NCBI GenBank assembly: GCA_002633005.1
Contig: NMRA01000054.1
Span: forward strand, 438,952-502,951
Reading direction: 5' to 3'
Length of the DNA: 64,000 nucleotides
From: Phoronis australis
Taxonomy: Eukaryota > Phoronida > Phoronidae
The position numbers and the translations under genes are program-made. The stretch's first letter is position 1. Each line of letters begins with the position of its first letter. Positions 35,801 through 47,800 of the stretch are shown here, piece after piece. The notes below the pieces were generated by a model. The model was not told where the DNA came from, searched no databases, and saw only the letters and a list, made by a program, of their open reading frames with translations.

Positions 35801-38800
35801 TTGTCAATGTATGTGGTTAACATAAACTGCTCTTTGCAATAAACACAATTCAAAAATTGGATACTAACGCCCTTTGTTTTTGAAAATATGAATTTATTTT
35901 GAATAAACAGTTTTTTGGAAAAACATTCCGAATCTTCTTCCCATAGGATATTTCAAGGTTTCTGATACTTTTCCACCTTTTTTATCATGCAGTATAAAAA
36001 CTTGAGGGAAGATCTGGGGTCATTTGTAAGCAAGTAATATATACCTTGTGTTAAAATGAGACTGTGACTTTAATTTAGAAAATCAATATTGTCTGCTTGT
36101 TGATCCTCTTTATGGGTGTGTTGGAGGCCACAGATGTCTTGAATAAAATGATTTATAAGTCCCATCGATTTTCATAATCTATAGCTTAAGCTTGTGAATT
36201 TAGAGGAGTGTTTTGGTAGATAAACTTCTGTTTCTCTATCAAGAATTCAGTTGTTGTATGGCTTGGAAACATTTAATTTTTCAATGGTGTGTGCCAAATT
36301 TTAGAGCATTGAGCTGCAGTCAGCTGTTCAAATGCCCCTGAACAATCAACAGGTTTTGGTTCACATGGCAGTTAGGTTACACATGTTGATAGGTTGACCT
36401 GTTTGTGTCACACAAACACTGTGATAATTTTTGTAAAATCTAACTGTCTCATGACACTTTCGCTGGCTAAATTTAATAGTGACAGATTTGTGATACTTTT
36501 AGTTGAAAAATTATCCCATGTTTTGAAAGTCAAATAGACTTTGAGACAGTTTGAGTCTGTACTTTGCTCATGGTGTCATTCATTATTATTAAAAACTACT
36601 TAAAGTTATGTTGTGCTTATCATGTGTTTTTTGCATGTGATAACTTACAAGTCTAAGTTCACCTCAAGTTCACTAACACAGCATCAATGCAGACAGTAGT
36701 CTGTTCAATCTCAATGATCAACAAATTGGACTCTGCCCACCCTTGAGGTGCATGCCAGGTTACATAACCAGGGCTGAACTGAGTAAAAATATGATATGTA
36801 TGTTACCTGTCAATTGGTGGCATTAGTTATCAAGACAATTGTGCTGTACTTAAGTTTTCTGGGTAACTAATCTTATGGTTTCATTTTGATTCAACAAGTT
36901 TCGGTTGTTAAGTGAAAAGAGGTTTCAGTCAGGTAAACTGAAACTAAAAACTGCCCTGTTGACACAGCTTCAGGTGTCTTTGAGCTAGTACCAACTATCT
37001 CCTTTGAACTTAGTCCATAGGTCCATGCAGAATCTGTGTCAGGGCCCATGGTGTGGCCTTCTTCAGTATGATGTTTTCCATAATGTATTCTTCAAGCCAT
37101 GTATTCTTTGCCCCTTGGTATAGATTATAATTGATCACACAGTACACCCACTGAAGGGGACAGCTGTTTACACAGCCAGGATTAATGTTGACTTCAATAT
37201 TGATAACTCACTGGCACACAGATGTAGTTTATAACAAACCTGACCTTTAATGAGCTTGCAGTATAGGGGTAGACCTTCACTGGCAGCCTGTTACCATGCT
37301 ATTATTCAACTGTGTACAGTATAGTTACAGCTGATTATTATAGTTACAGAGGGAAGCATGTCAATTTGATGACACTGTTGGAAAGCTAATTAAAATTTTG
37401 AATTGAGGGAACCTGTTTGGGTATTGTGCTTATGTATATAGTGGGTAGGGTTGGGGTTTCCTAACTCAAGACAAGCCATTGCATAAGTAAATACTTGGCA
37501 TCTCATTGTTCAGTTGCTGTCTATTGTTAATATTTGATGCTGAAGCTAGCAGGCTCCCAGTTTTCTACCATAATGGTACGAAACAGTAATTCCGACATTT
37601 CACAGTACTTTTTTATTCCAAAGTTATGTTTAACTACAAATAACTTTTTCGCTTAGACCATTATGGCCGTACAATAAATTTGTTTGTCAAAATTTTCAAA
37701 AACTGTAAGTTAGAAAAATTTACTTTGTGTTATGAAGTTGTCATGGTGAAATTCTGAGTGCGTTCAGCGATGCAGTAGACTTTTGAAGAATGCAATATGA
37801 TTCCGCGTTTTTGTGTAACTTTTAGGAAACTCTACCTCAACAAAAGTCCGTAGTGATTGGATTTGTCTGAATCAAAAAGTTTGAAACTGGTGTTGGATCA
37901 GTGAATTAGGAGGTGGCATTATGGACTAGTGGGTTGAGTGTCTGTCTCCTGGCCACAAGGTCATAGGTTCAAACTCCTCTGGGATACACTGTTAGAGCCT
38001 GGAGTCAGGTTTCTTGCTCCTCAACTCTGTCTTGATTCGTGCACACTAAAGTTTTCTCTAATTTAAACTAAAGTATTGGCCGAAATTTTCATTTTTCAAA
38101 CATTTACAGTATTTGCCAAAAACGTTGAATTGTTCATTGTGAGTTAGTTGTTGACAGTCATTCTTAATGTAAACATTCAATTAATGAAGTACAATAGTCT
38201 TATTTACTCTTGTTCATAACTTTGATAAAATAAAATTTTACTGTTCTGCTAAATTATGTTCCAATTTGAAGAAACTGTTTCATGCATATACATGTCTGTG
38301 TCTATTAATAAAATTTTTTTTTGGATGCTTGGTGCAATGGGCCCAACACACATCTGAAAGAACCTGTTTCAGACCACCTGCACTATTTCTTTACAGTATC
38401 AGAAATAAATTGATGAGCCTTGGATTTGTGTTTAAATACATGGGGCCTATTCTGTTGTAGGAACAGTATGGTATGGACTCAGACACATGGTTTGACAGCC
38501 TATTTGAGGAGGATCCTGTACTTAATGACAGGATGATCACAGAGGCAGCCAACCCGCCTCACATCAAGTCTGAACACAGCTACTCTATGGCCAATGGCGG
38601 ATGTAACCCTGGATCACCTATCACCACCAAAGCCGAAGGTATTTATAGTTTTTTATAAACATATCAAACATTTTTTCTCCAATAAAGGCTTTAAGTTCAT
38701 CGTGCAAAAACAATATCTAAAAATGCTAATACAAGGTACTCAATTACGAGGATGAAGGGTGTAGAATACATACTTAATTTGTTTTTTTTTTGTCCTGCAT

Positions 38801-41800
38801 TGGTACACCCAGCATTGGTCCTGGTCGTAATAGTGATTATAGGTAAATACGTGAGTGAGAGGATGACTGTTGTACAGAGATGACCCTATTAACGGTATGA
38901 TAAAGAGTTACTGATTGATCTCCACCTTCCTGTGACATCACCAGAGAGGGAGTCCTTAGGTGCACGAAAAGCACACTGAATTGTGTTCCACGTTCTCGAC
39001 ATTGTGCAAAACCTGTCTTGTTTTCAATATTGTGTTGGCTGAGTCATTAATTTAAAAGAAAAGTCAAGTGGCCAATTTCAAGTGACTGTTTTAACAGTTG
39101 GTTCCTATAGCAACCCTCTCTGAGTTTAGGTGTCACACAATTTCTAATTGAACCAGACATTCACATGTCTGCCATAAACCTGGTTTATTCAGGTTTATAA
39201 CCTCACTTATAAGTCCCAAGCCAACTGCACTGTATACAAGTTGATTTGGTTATGACAAACTTCGATTACGATGAGCATAGAAAGGTCTCCGGAGACTTTA
39301 CCATCCATGATTATTTATTATTCATTTATTTATTGATAATTACCAGTACACATTTATTGCTTCTTGTGAATGTCATTTGTATAGTGACTGTCTTTGTGAC
39401 ATCTCTCTGTCAATGAGATATTACTCTCCATCATTACCAGATCTGGACATGGACATGCTGCTGACCACCACATGCAAAATGGAATCCAACACGCAAGTCA
39501 CACCCACTCTGTCCATCAAGGCGGAGCCACTGTCTACTTCCATGGAGACAACTTACGTTACCCAACCCACAATCGTGCTGGCCACGACGACAACACGCAC
39601 TATGCCGGCGATGGCAAGGAGAGACTACACGGTGCTTCCTCAGGTGGACATCAAGGTAGAACCACAAGATTTTGATGACACCAGCGATAGCGTGGAGTCT
39701 GAAATGATAGGTAAGTTGACTGATCATGCAGGTATACAATCATAACAGCATGCAGGAACAGGAAGTCAGCATGTGGGCTCTTGATAAAATTTATGTGTTA
39801 AAGCTGCATTTCGCCCTATTTAGCTGGCTAAAAATGAAAGTGGGATTAGGCATTTTACTGTCGTGAACTTGGTCTCATAATGTTCATTGTCCGACTATAC
39901 CGTAGTTCCAGGCAATACGTGCATGCACCATTTTCAAAGTTGCAATTTTAGGCCTGTCCCAATCGAAGCATTTTCTTGAATCATTGATGGTTTTTGATGT
40001 TCTTTTTGGAAACGAAAGTAGAGTGCTATCACAAATTTATTTCGCCGAGTAAAAATCACTTCTCATTCAAGTTAAGTATATTAAGTTTAAGCCAATTTTA
40101 AAGCAGTACGGGGTCTAAATCAAAATTTAGTTTCTTTGATGGAACACTTGTATAAGAGAAAGCTCACAACAGGCACACATGCTTATCTGTGGATGTAAGC
40201 ATTCACACTTTCTCTTGCATTGCTACTTTAGATCGTGAGTATACATGAAAAATGCATCATCTATCTGCGTAGTTGGTTTTGCTTCAATACGGTGTAGATT
40301 GCGTGATTACGATTGGGTAATTATTGGTATAAATATTCAGTCCTCAGCTGGTCTGTGTGTGAAGCATTGCCTAGTGTCTAAGGTGTGGCTATTCACTATT
40401 GTTTTGGATTGCAAAAGCCTTGGAACCTTTTGATTTTGTAAAGCGGAAATTCTACTGCAACATAAATATAACTGGCAGTGCCCATGTGAATCCAATTATG
40501 TTTTAATAGCGGATTTGCAGCGACGCCATATTGAAATTAGGTTAAAATGGTGCATTGTGGGTGCTGTGGTCAGGATTCCGAAAGCGGCCATAGTAACAAG
40601 CATAATACGCGCCGGGTATGAGCGCGAAGAAAACTTACGGCGGATACACTTGTGTTCCTGGCTGCTTCAAAAACAACAAGACAGATAAAAATCTGAGTTA
40701 TTATGTGTTCCCTGCAAACCAAGAACTTTGTGAAAAATGGATAAACAACATTGGGAGAGCTGGGAGTAAGGGGAGATTTAGCCAATTCAAACCAACGCAG
40801 GGCTATCTAGTACTGAGGCAACACGTAGCCCCTCGGTTGGCCATATAGGGGCTACAATACTCCCATTCGCTTTCTGTACTCATTTCGTTACTTCAGTGTA
40901 TTTTAAATGGGCCGTGACCGGATTTGGGTTACCGATTTCGAGTTTTCACCTCGTCAAAAATACATTCTACACTTAAAACAATCATTTAAAAAAACGCTTA
41001 TTTCATCATTGGTCCTTTGTACTTCAACACATATCTTTGATGAAGCTTAGTTGTGAGAATTAAGTTGACTTTGGCGAAGAATTACAACTCCACTTTTTTG
41101 GTTGCCGTTAATTTTATCACCGCGTGAGCCACTATAACCACAAAGCATGTCAACTGAATCACTTGAGTTAAGCAAAGATTAGCGCGAGACTGTGCGAAGC
41201 GCGTGACGCGGCTAGCGCGTGACGCTAGTGCGCGACACTTGTAAAATAGCTTGAGAAGGTATCGGGTGAAACTTGTAAGATGTGTGTCCCTTGGACTTTT
41301 TGTTCGTCAACATGCGTAATTTCACTAACTTCCTCAAAATCAGATGCCACCCGGTAACTGAGAGAAACTCGAGCAAACCGCGACAGATTTTCATCGATTT
41401 GTTCAAGTTTTGCTGACTAAATTGTATCCAGAGTCGTGGTATGTGTTAATTATAACTCCGTGTTCCTACATGTATGGTTCATTTGATTTTATTTGCTGTA
41501 TTTTGAAATGAGTAACTTTTTGTGAGGATGTACTATCGCCCCTGAATGCCTGCGGCATCCAATGCGATGTAATTCAGTGCCTAGGGGCCATCGTGTGTGC
41601 AGCGAACATTTTCCTGGTGGAAAAAAGACGTATGAGAACAACATTCCGACGGAGTTTCCTCTTAAAATTAACGTCTCTAGCATATCCACGGCGAAAGCAA
41701 AATTAAGCAACCCAAGAACTCTCAACTTGTCTGAAACCGAACATGACGACAGTTGTGCCCTCGGTCACACGGTCACTGATCATAGCTACGCTGTGTTTAC

Positions 41801-44800
41801 AAACGAGAGAGAGGACTTGCTTGGTATTATAAAGCAAAAAAATGAAACATGGTTTTTAGTTTGCAAATCACTCCAAATGCACACACTATCCAGCCTGCTC
41901 AAGACATTCCTGTCCACAAGCTATCCCATGAGCCTTCGCGCAGGAAGTAACTCCCACATGCGCAATGCGTAGTTCGTTCGCGCTGCAAATCCGCTATTGA
42001 ATAGGTGCACCCATTGAGTGTTAATAGATAAAGGTTGTGATGAAGATATAGCCATTAATCCCATTTTTAACGCTTATACAAATTCGTTTTGTGCAAAATG
42101 AAAAATGAGAGACTGATGTTTTTAAAAGCCGTTTTGTTTAAAATGGCTGAATCATAATCCTGGTTAACTGTCTGCATGGTGTCTGCAGTCACCAGCATGG
42201 GTAACATGTGACAATTATATCTCATGATCGATTAACATATGTTTTCTAAGCAAAGGTTAGTGAAAATTTGTGTCTGGATTTTTATTGCATGAGTGAATAT
42301 TGGCTAGTATTCTTGGTAGTTGGCATCAACTTTGATAAGCTGAAGAATGTCCTTCCTGGTAAACTCAAATAGAGTGTTTGTCAGGAAGAAGCTAATTCAA
42401 CTGGAAAGACTGAATTGAGTGTTTGTCAGGAAATATGACCTTGAGGCTACTTGTATCCATCATGTTGGTCTAGGTATTTAGTTTAACTGTAAGCTGTTAG
42501 TGAAAAGTAGTTTTCAAGTGCAGTTTGGAAACTTTATTAATTTACTAAAATGAGTATTTGTATTTGTATTTGATTGGTTCCAGCGTGTATGAATAATTAA
42601 ATTTTCCTTTTTCGACTATGCCTTTTTCCTCAGCTGCTAAACATTAATAACATTCAGTAAAGAAATTGGGCGCATGTGTAGATCATGGAGACTGTATTTT
42701 TCTTAATTGTGGCTTTGACTTGTGTCAATTTGTGGTTTTCTGTCTGAACAGGTCAGACTTAAATGAGGGGTTGTGCAATAACCCCCCCCCCCCATTGGCA
42801 AAGGATTTTATATAGCATAATTTTATCCAATACTAAATAAATTTGAAGTGGTCAAAACTCAAACTTATGAATTAGAAGTGAATACGTCTTAAACAGCTTA
42901 TGGTAATCTACGCAACTGTCTCAGTGTCTCACACAAGGATATCGTACAATTTTTCATCTTTGTATTGTTATGGATCATACAGTAAATTATATCTTGAATG
43001 TACTTAATGCTAACTTAGTTCTACTGTATGACAGATTGGTCTGTAAACTTTGACCCATTAACTGGCTGTGCAAACTTCAGTACAATGACCAATTGTGACC
43101 CTTAGACAGAGGCTGCATGTGACCTCTGGAGTGACCTCTGGAACTTTCACAATGTTCTCTTGTTTCAAGTTCAGTTACAATTTCCCACCTATTGATTGGC
43201 AGAGCACAGGTCTGGGTTAATATGCGGTTTCCTGCACACTTTGCCAAGTGGGACAGAATACAAGTGCACCCTGTTACACAGGTGGTGTTGGTTTATGTAT
43301 TAGTCTGACCTATAGACAAGTGCACTAAATTTGACCTGTGTTTGTTTCAGCTGCTTATGATAGCCTACCACCTACGCCTCCTAGCAGCAGTGGTAGTGAC
43401 AGTGAGGGGGGTCAGAGCCCCAGCCGGTCACCTCCGTCCAGTCCGCTGCGAGTACCACCCATTTCTCGCCAAATAGCTAAGCCTGTGTCAGCGGCCAGCA
43501 ATCTATCTAACCCTGCAGCCATCTACTCCACTCCGGTAAGTAGGAGGGAGCTTGTTATGTTGTGTTGACCTTTTTGTGGCACGGCCACTCTAAAATTAGA
43601 TGCAAATGATATGTAATATCAAATGTTTTTTGCTGTTTTGTTTCAAGCAGTGAACGATTAACGTGGAAGACATGCATTCTGGATATGATTGAGTATTTAG
43701 ATTTTTCAATTGCCTTAATTTACTGTGTTGTATACACAATTGTTTTTGTCTGAAATTGGTAAAATTCTACACTGTGTTGTATGTTTTTGGAAATTTTTGA
43801 ATAAAGCTTTTTTATTTGTGGTAAGTAGGACTCTACACTAAGAGAGGATGTCCATCCTGTGGAGTTCAGTGAATGGATCGCTATGTCTGGAGTGAAAATA
43901 GGTTCAAGCTGCATTTCGTCATGGCTGAAAAACGAAAATTCGAATTGAGCCGTTCACTCTTTATAAAATCAGCCTCGTATTGTTCCTGATCATGATGGGA
44001 TTCTATTTATTTACCAGTCTCCGGCAATGCATACATGTGCCATTTTTGAATTTGCAAGTTTAAGGTTGACTGATCCCAATAAACTGTGAAGCTGTTTCTT
44101 CAGTCACTCATGGTTTCAGTCAGTCTTATGAGAGACATAAATAGAACCGTCACAGGAGTACCACTGTAACGAATATTATGAGACCCATTTTAGAAGAGTA
44201 AAAGGCCTAATTCAATTTTCGTTTTTATCCAGCTTAACAGGATGAAATTCAGCTTTAATTTTGCTTCACATCAAAGCCCGTGATTATAAGTAACCGTCGC
44301 ATTTTAGATTCCTCAATCGGGTGTGCTGGTTTTAACTGAGGAAGAGAAGAGAACTTTGATATCGGAGGGATACCCCATCCCCAACAAGTTGCCTCTCACC
44401 AAACAAGAAGAGAAAAACCTGAAAAAGGTCCGCAGGAAAATCAAGAACAAAGTAAGAATGTCAAATTTATGGTCGAACCATTTCATCACTGAAATAAAAT
44501 CTGTGCACACGTTAAGATTGCAAATTCAAATAGATTAACAGATGTGTATGGTATCTACATTTAGACTGAATTAGTAAACACTTTGTTGTTTGTGTTGTGG
44601 TATGAGTGAGTTTTGGTTGAAACATTCTATGTATCATGAGATGAGATTGTTGAAAGTTATGTTATTGGTTTAACGGAGATTTGATAGCGTTATTGTCATT
44701 CTCAAGTCACTTTGCGTTAAGTGCTCGTTCTAATATATGTCAAATTTATTTGCTAAACTGTGGTCAAAATGTTTTCTGACAGTTAAATTCTCAGCACCTT

Positions 44801-47800
44801 TACTAATTTACCCAATTTCCTAGATTTCAGCCCAAGAAAGTCGACGAAAAAAGAAAGAATATTTGGAATGTTTAGAGAAAAGGTGGGTCTTTAAGCTGTT
44901 TGGTTATTGGTTAAAACTAGGAGCAGATGCTTTTATTATTGATCTGTTCCTATTTTTCTTTTTCATTTAAAGCCACTATTTTTTAGCTGGTGCCAGGCAA
45001 CTGGTGAAAGCAGCTGTGCTGGATTATGACCAGGGGGGGTCAACAATGGATAAACAGTGAAGGTGTTTTAGGCAGTGCCATTGCATTATTAGCTAGCAGG
45101 GGGTATGCACCTCTTGTGGGTATGCTATGGTTGTCTGCTGGTCACAGGTTATTAACAACTTTAAACAGATAAAGTTGGTCTTTGGCGCCTTCCTCTGCAA
45201 ATGAGCATTGTGACAGCAACATTATTTGTTACATTGAATAACAACAGCATCACACCATCACATGTCACCTTGCTATTGTTGAGCAATGCACTTGACGTTA
45301 TACAACAATCAAAGTTATCCAGTGTATAAGTTCTAACACTTTGCCCCAGCAAAGTTATGAGGAAGGATTCTGGTTAACTCAGCATACGGAGGGAACATAG
45401 CAGTGTCAGTGGTGAGTCTGTGTGTTCACCCTGCATGGTTGTTTATAATGTCCTGCTTTTTTCTCCAGAGTGGAGCAGTTCTCACAGGAAAACACTGACC
45501 TGAAGAAGAAAGTGGACAATCTGGAGTCCAACAACCAATCGTTGTTGTCCCAGCTGCAGAAGCTACAGTCAATGGTGGCGCGGTGTCCCCGCCCGTCTGC
45601 CACGTCCACGCAGGCCAGTACTTGCCTTATGGTAAGTGCCCTCCCAGCTACAGAATGCTGTGCAATAAAAAATTGCCTTTAATTAAATGAGGTTGATTCA
45701 ATCCACATATCTCCTCGTGTATTAAAACCTGTAAAAACAATAAGGTTGATGTAGTGGTGTTATGGATTAACTCTGCTCTGGTGTTTCCTCTATTAGAATG
45801 TGTAATGTGACGGCGTTTCCTATATGTGGTGCAGATTATTCGTGTTCCCTTCTTAACGTCAATCACTCATGAAATCAGTACCTATTTACGTGTTCTCAGC
45901 TCACTGTGTAGAGAAATTGTTACCGTGATAGCAGAGATGTCTCAAGTGTCGTTTTGACATCCAGAATTCTCAATTCCTGAAAACGCACCAAAATTAGTGA
46001 GATGTTTTAGTGCAAAAATTTTTCAGTTTTTTGTCGCTCTTGTTTTCTAGTGTAGAAAATCTTCCCCAATGGTATATAGACTAGCATAATTTACCATGAT
46101 CATTGGGTCTCTTCACAGGTTCTTGTGCTTTGCTTTGCCGTGTTTGTTGGCAGTTGGTCGCCCACTTCGTTCAACATAGGTTACAGCAGTGTGGTGTCCA
46201 CACCAAGTGTTGTCAAGCAGATGGGACCCCCAACGCCAGTAGGACCACATATCGCCAACTCTAAGGCAGACCCGTACACTACCCCCAGCAGTGAGTGGAA
46301 TGCAACATTGTTATAATGTAGTTGTAAAAGGTTTTGAGGCTATGAAAGACCCTAGAAAAATGGCAAAATTGGCTAATTTCGGAAAATCATGTCAGAAATT
46401 AACGATCGGATTAAAATATGAGCACAGCCCCAGAAATCACTTTTACATTATATCCAGGTTCTCATTCACCCCCCTTGCATACATTCAGTAGTAAGACCGT
46501 GCTCAGAGGAGTAGAAGACACCTTTGTGCAATGCTGGATTGTCACCCAGTAAAGCCATGATTCGAACCCGGGTCTCGCCAACAGGAATCCTGTGCTTAAG
46601 CCACTGAGATACACTTTCTCTCTGATCAGATTCAAATGAAAATTATCAGGTATCATGCGTGCATTGTTCTCCAAAATGTTGTTAGGAATTCTTTTTGAAA
46701 TGTAGATCTACAATTTTCATGGAAGTTCCCGAAATGAAAATGTATTTTATAAAACTGTAACAGTGTTTATAAGATCTCATCATGTTATGGATTCCATTGT
46801 TTTCCTGTGAATGTACTTTGAAATTTCTGTTGCCAAATTTTACTATAAAGGATGTGGTCACATGATCCAATCAATGTCAGATTGGTAAAAAGTCAGAAAT
46901 CTAGTTCAACAAGCCTTTTACTTCCACTGGGACTTGTCAATAAGGTCCGGTATAACCTCAAAACTGAAAGCTTTACCCGAGGCCTAATTTGTAAGAGTAT
47001 TTCATGGAAATTTTGCCACTCGTGCCATGAACTGGGCCTAAAATGTTAAGTTGTTGAATTTACTGCCCCATGTACTGTATGTGTTGCATGTCACTGGTGG
47101 AATACACTTTGGTGTAAACTAGGCCAATACATTGTGTATTCATCAACTTGGATTTCAACTCCTGTTGAATCTAAGTTATGGTAATTCGTCTCCTATTTAA
47201 CACACAGTATGGCTGACAAAGTTAATTCTATTTTGCCAAATTTCTTCACAAAAGAGAAAAAAATGTCAGTCTATTATTAGCATGTTTTGTAGTGTGTAGA
47301 TGTTGTAAAACAACATTTGGTATTAGTTTCCATCGCTCGCAGCAAGATAGTCAGCCTTAGAAAATTGAAAAATAACAGTTTTAGCATAAATTTTTGTGGG
47401 AAATAGTGGACAATTGCCGTACATAGATGATGCTGAAAATACTCCGTTTTGGAATGATCTAAAATATTTATTTGGTGCAGAAAGAAAACAAAAAGCAGCA
47501 AAATGATATTATATGAAAGAATTCCAATTATGCTATATGTATTTTAGTGCGTTCCCGTGTGTTGCTGGCTATGTGTGATGAAAGTGAAGAGTCCAAGTAC
47601 TACACTCCATATGGTCCCTACGTCCCTTATGGAATGGATGTTCCTGAACAAAAACAAGCAGAGCCAGTTGATCACATGTCTGAGGAGTCTGCAAATGAGC
47701 AAAGGGAAGCGACCCCTGTTGTTGTCATCAAGGCTAATCTGGAAACTCTGGATGCCATCGCCAAGGAATCCAATAAGACAATAGAACTTCTTCATCTGGA

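Larger units (their letters stand above)
29879..38460 (+). other. CREB3L: CREB3L intron 1 (8.6 kb)
   Basis: Contains two MITE-like copies (34.1 and 34.8 kb) and a tRNA-like SINE at 37.9 kb. No exon-like frame with both splice sites was found. Long first introns often hold enhancers, but none can be named here. Confidence 0.8.
40505..41998 (+). mobile_element. 1.49-kb DNA element carrying a THAP zinc-finger gene
   Basis: Perfect 18-base terminal inverted repeats: AATAGCGGATTTGCAGCG at 40505-40522 and its reverse complement at 41981-41998. The element lies in CREB3L intron 3. Between the ends is a two-part gene for a complete THAP domain (40618-40801 and 41578-41972), but no catalytic transposase domain, so it is probably an internally deleted derivative of a THAP-bearing DNA transposon. 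A target duplication is not clear: the flanks are TGTTTT and GAATAG. GC content is higher than in the surrounding intron. Confidence 0.8.

Noticed and set aside
37912-37990. Functional tRNA gene on the plus strand
   Set aside because: The acceptor stem fails and a SINE-like tail follows.
39434-39739. Minus-strand frame opposite CREB3L exon 3
   Set aside because: Shadow of the real coding exon on the other strand.
46536-46620. Functional tRNA gene on the minus strand
   Set aside because: Box A and box B are present, but the acceptor strands do not pair; more likely a SINE or tRNA relic.
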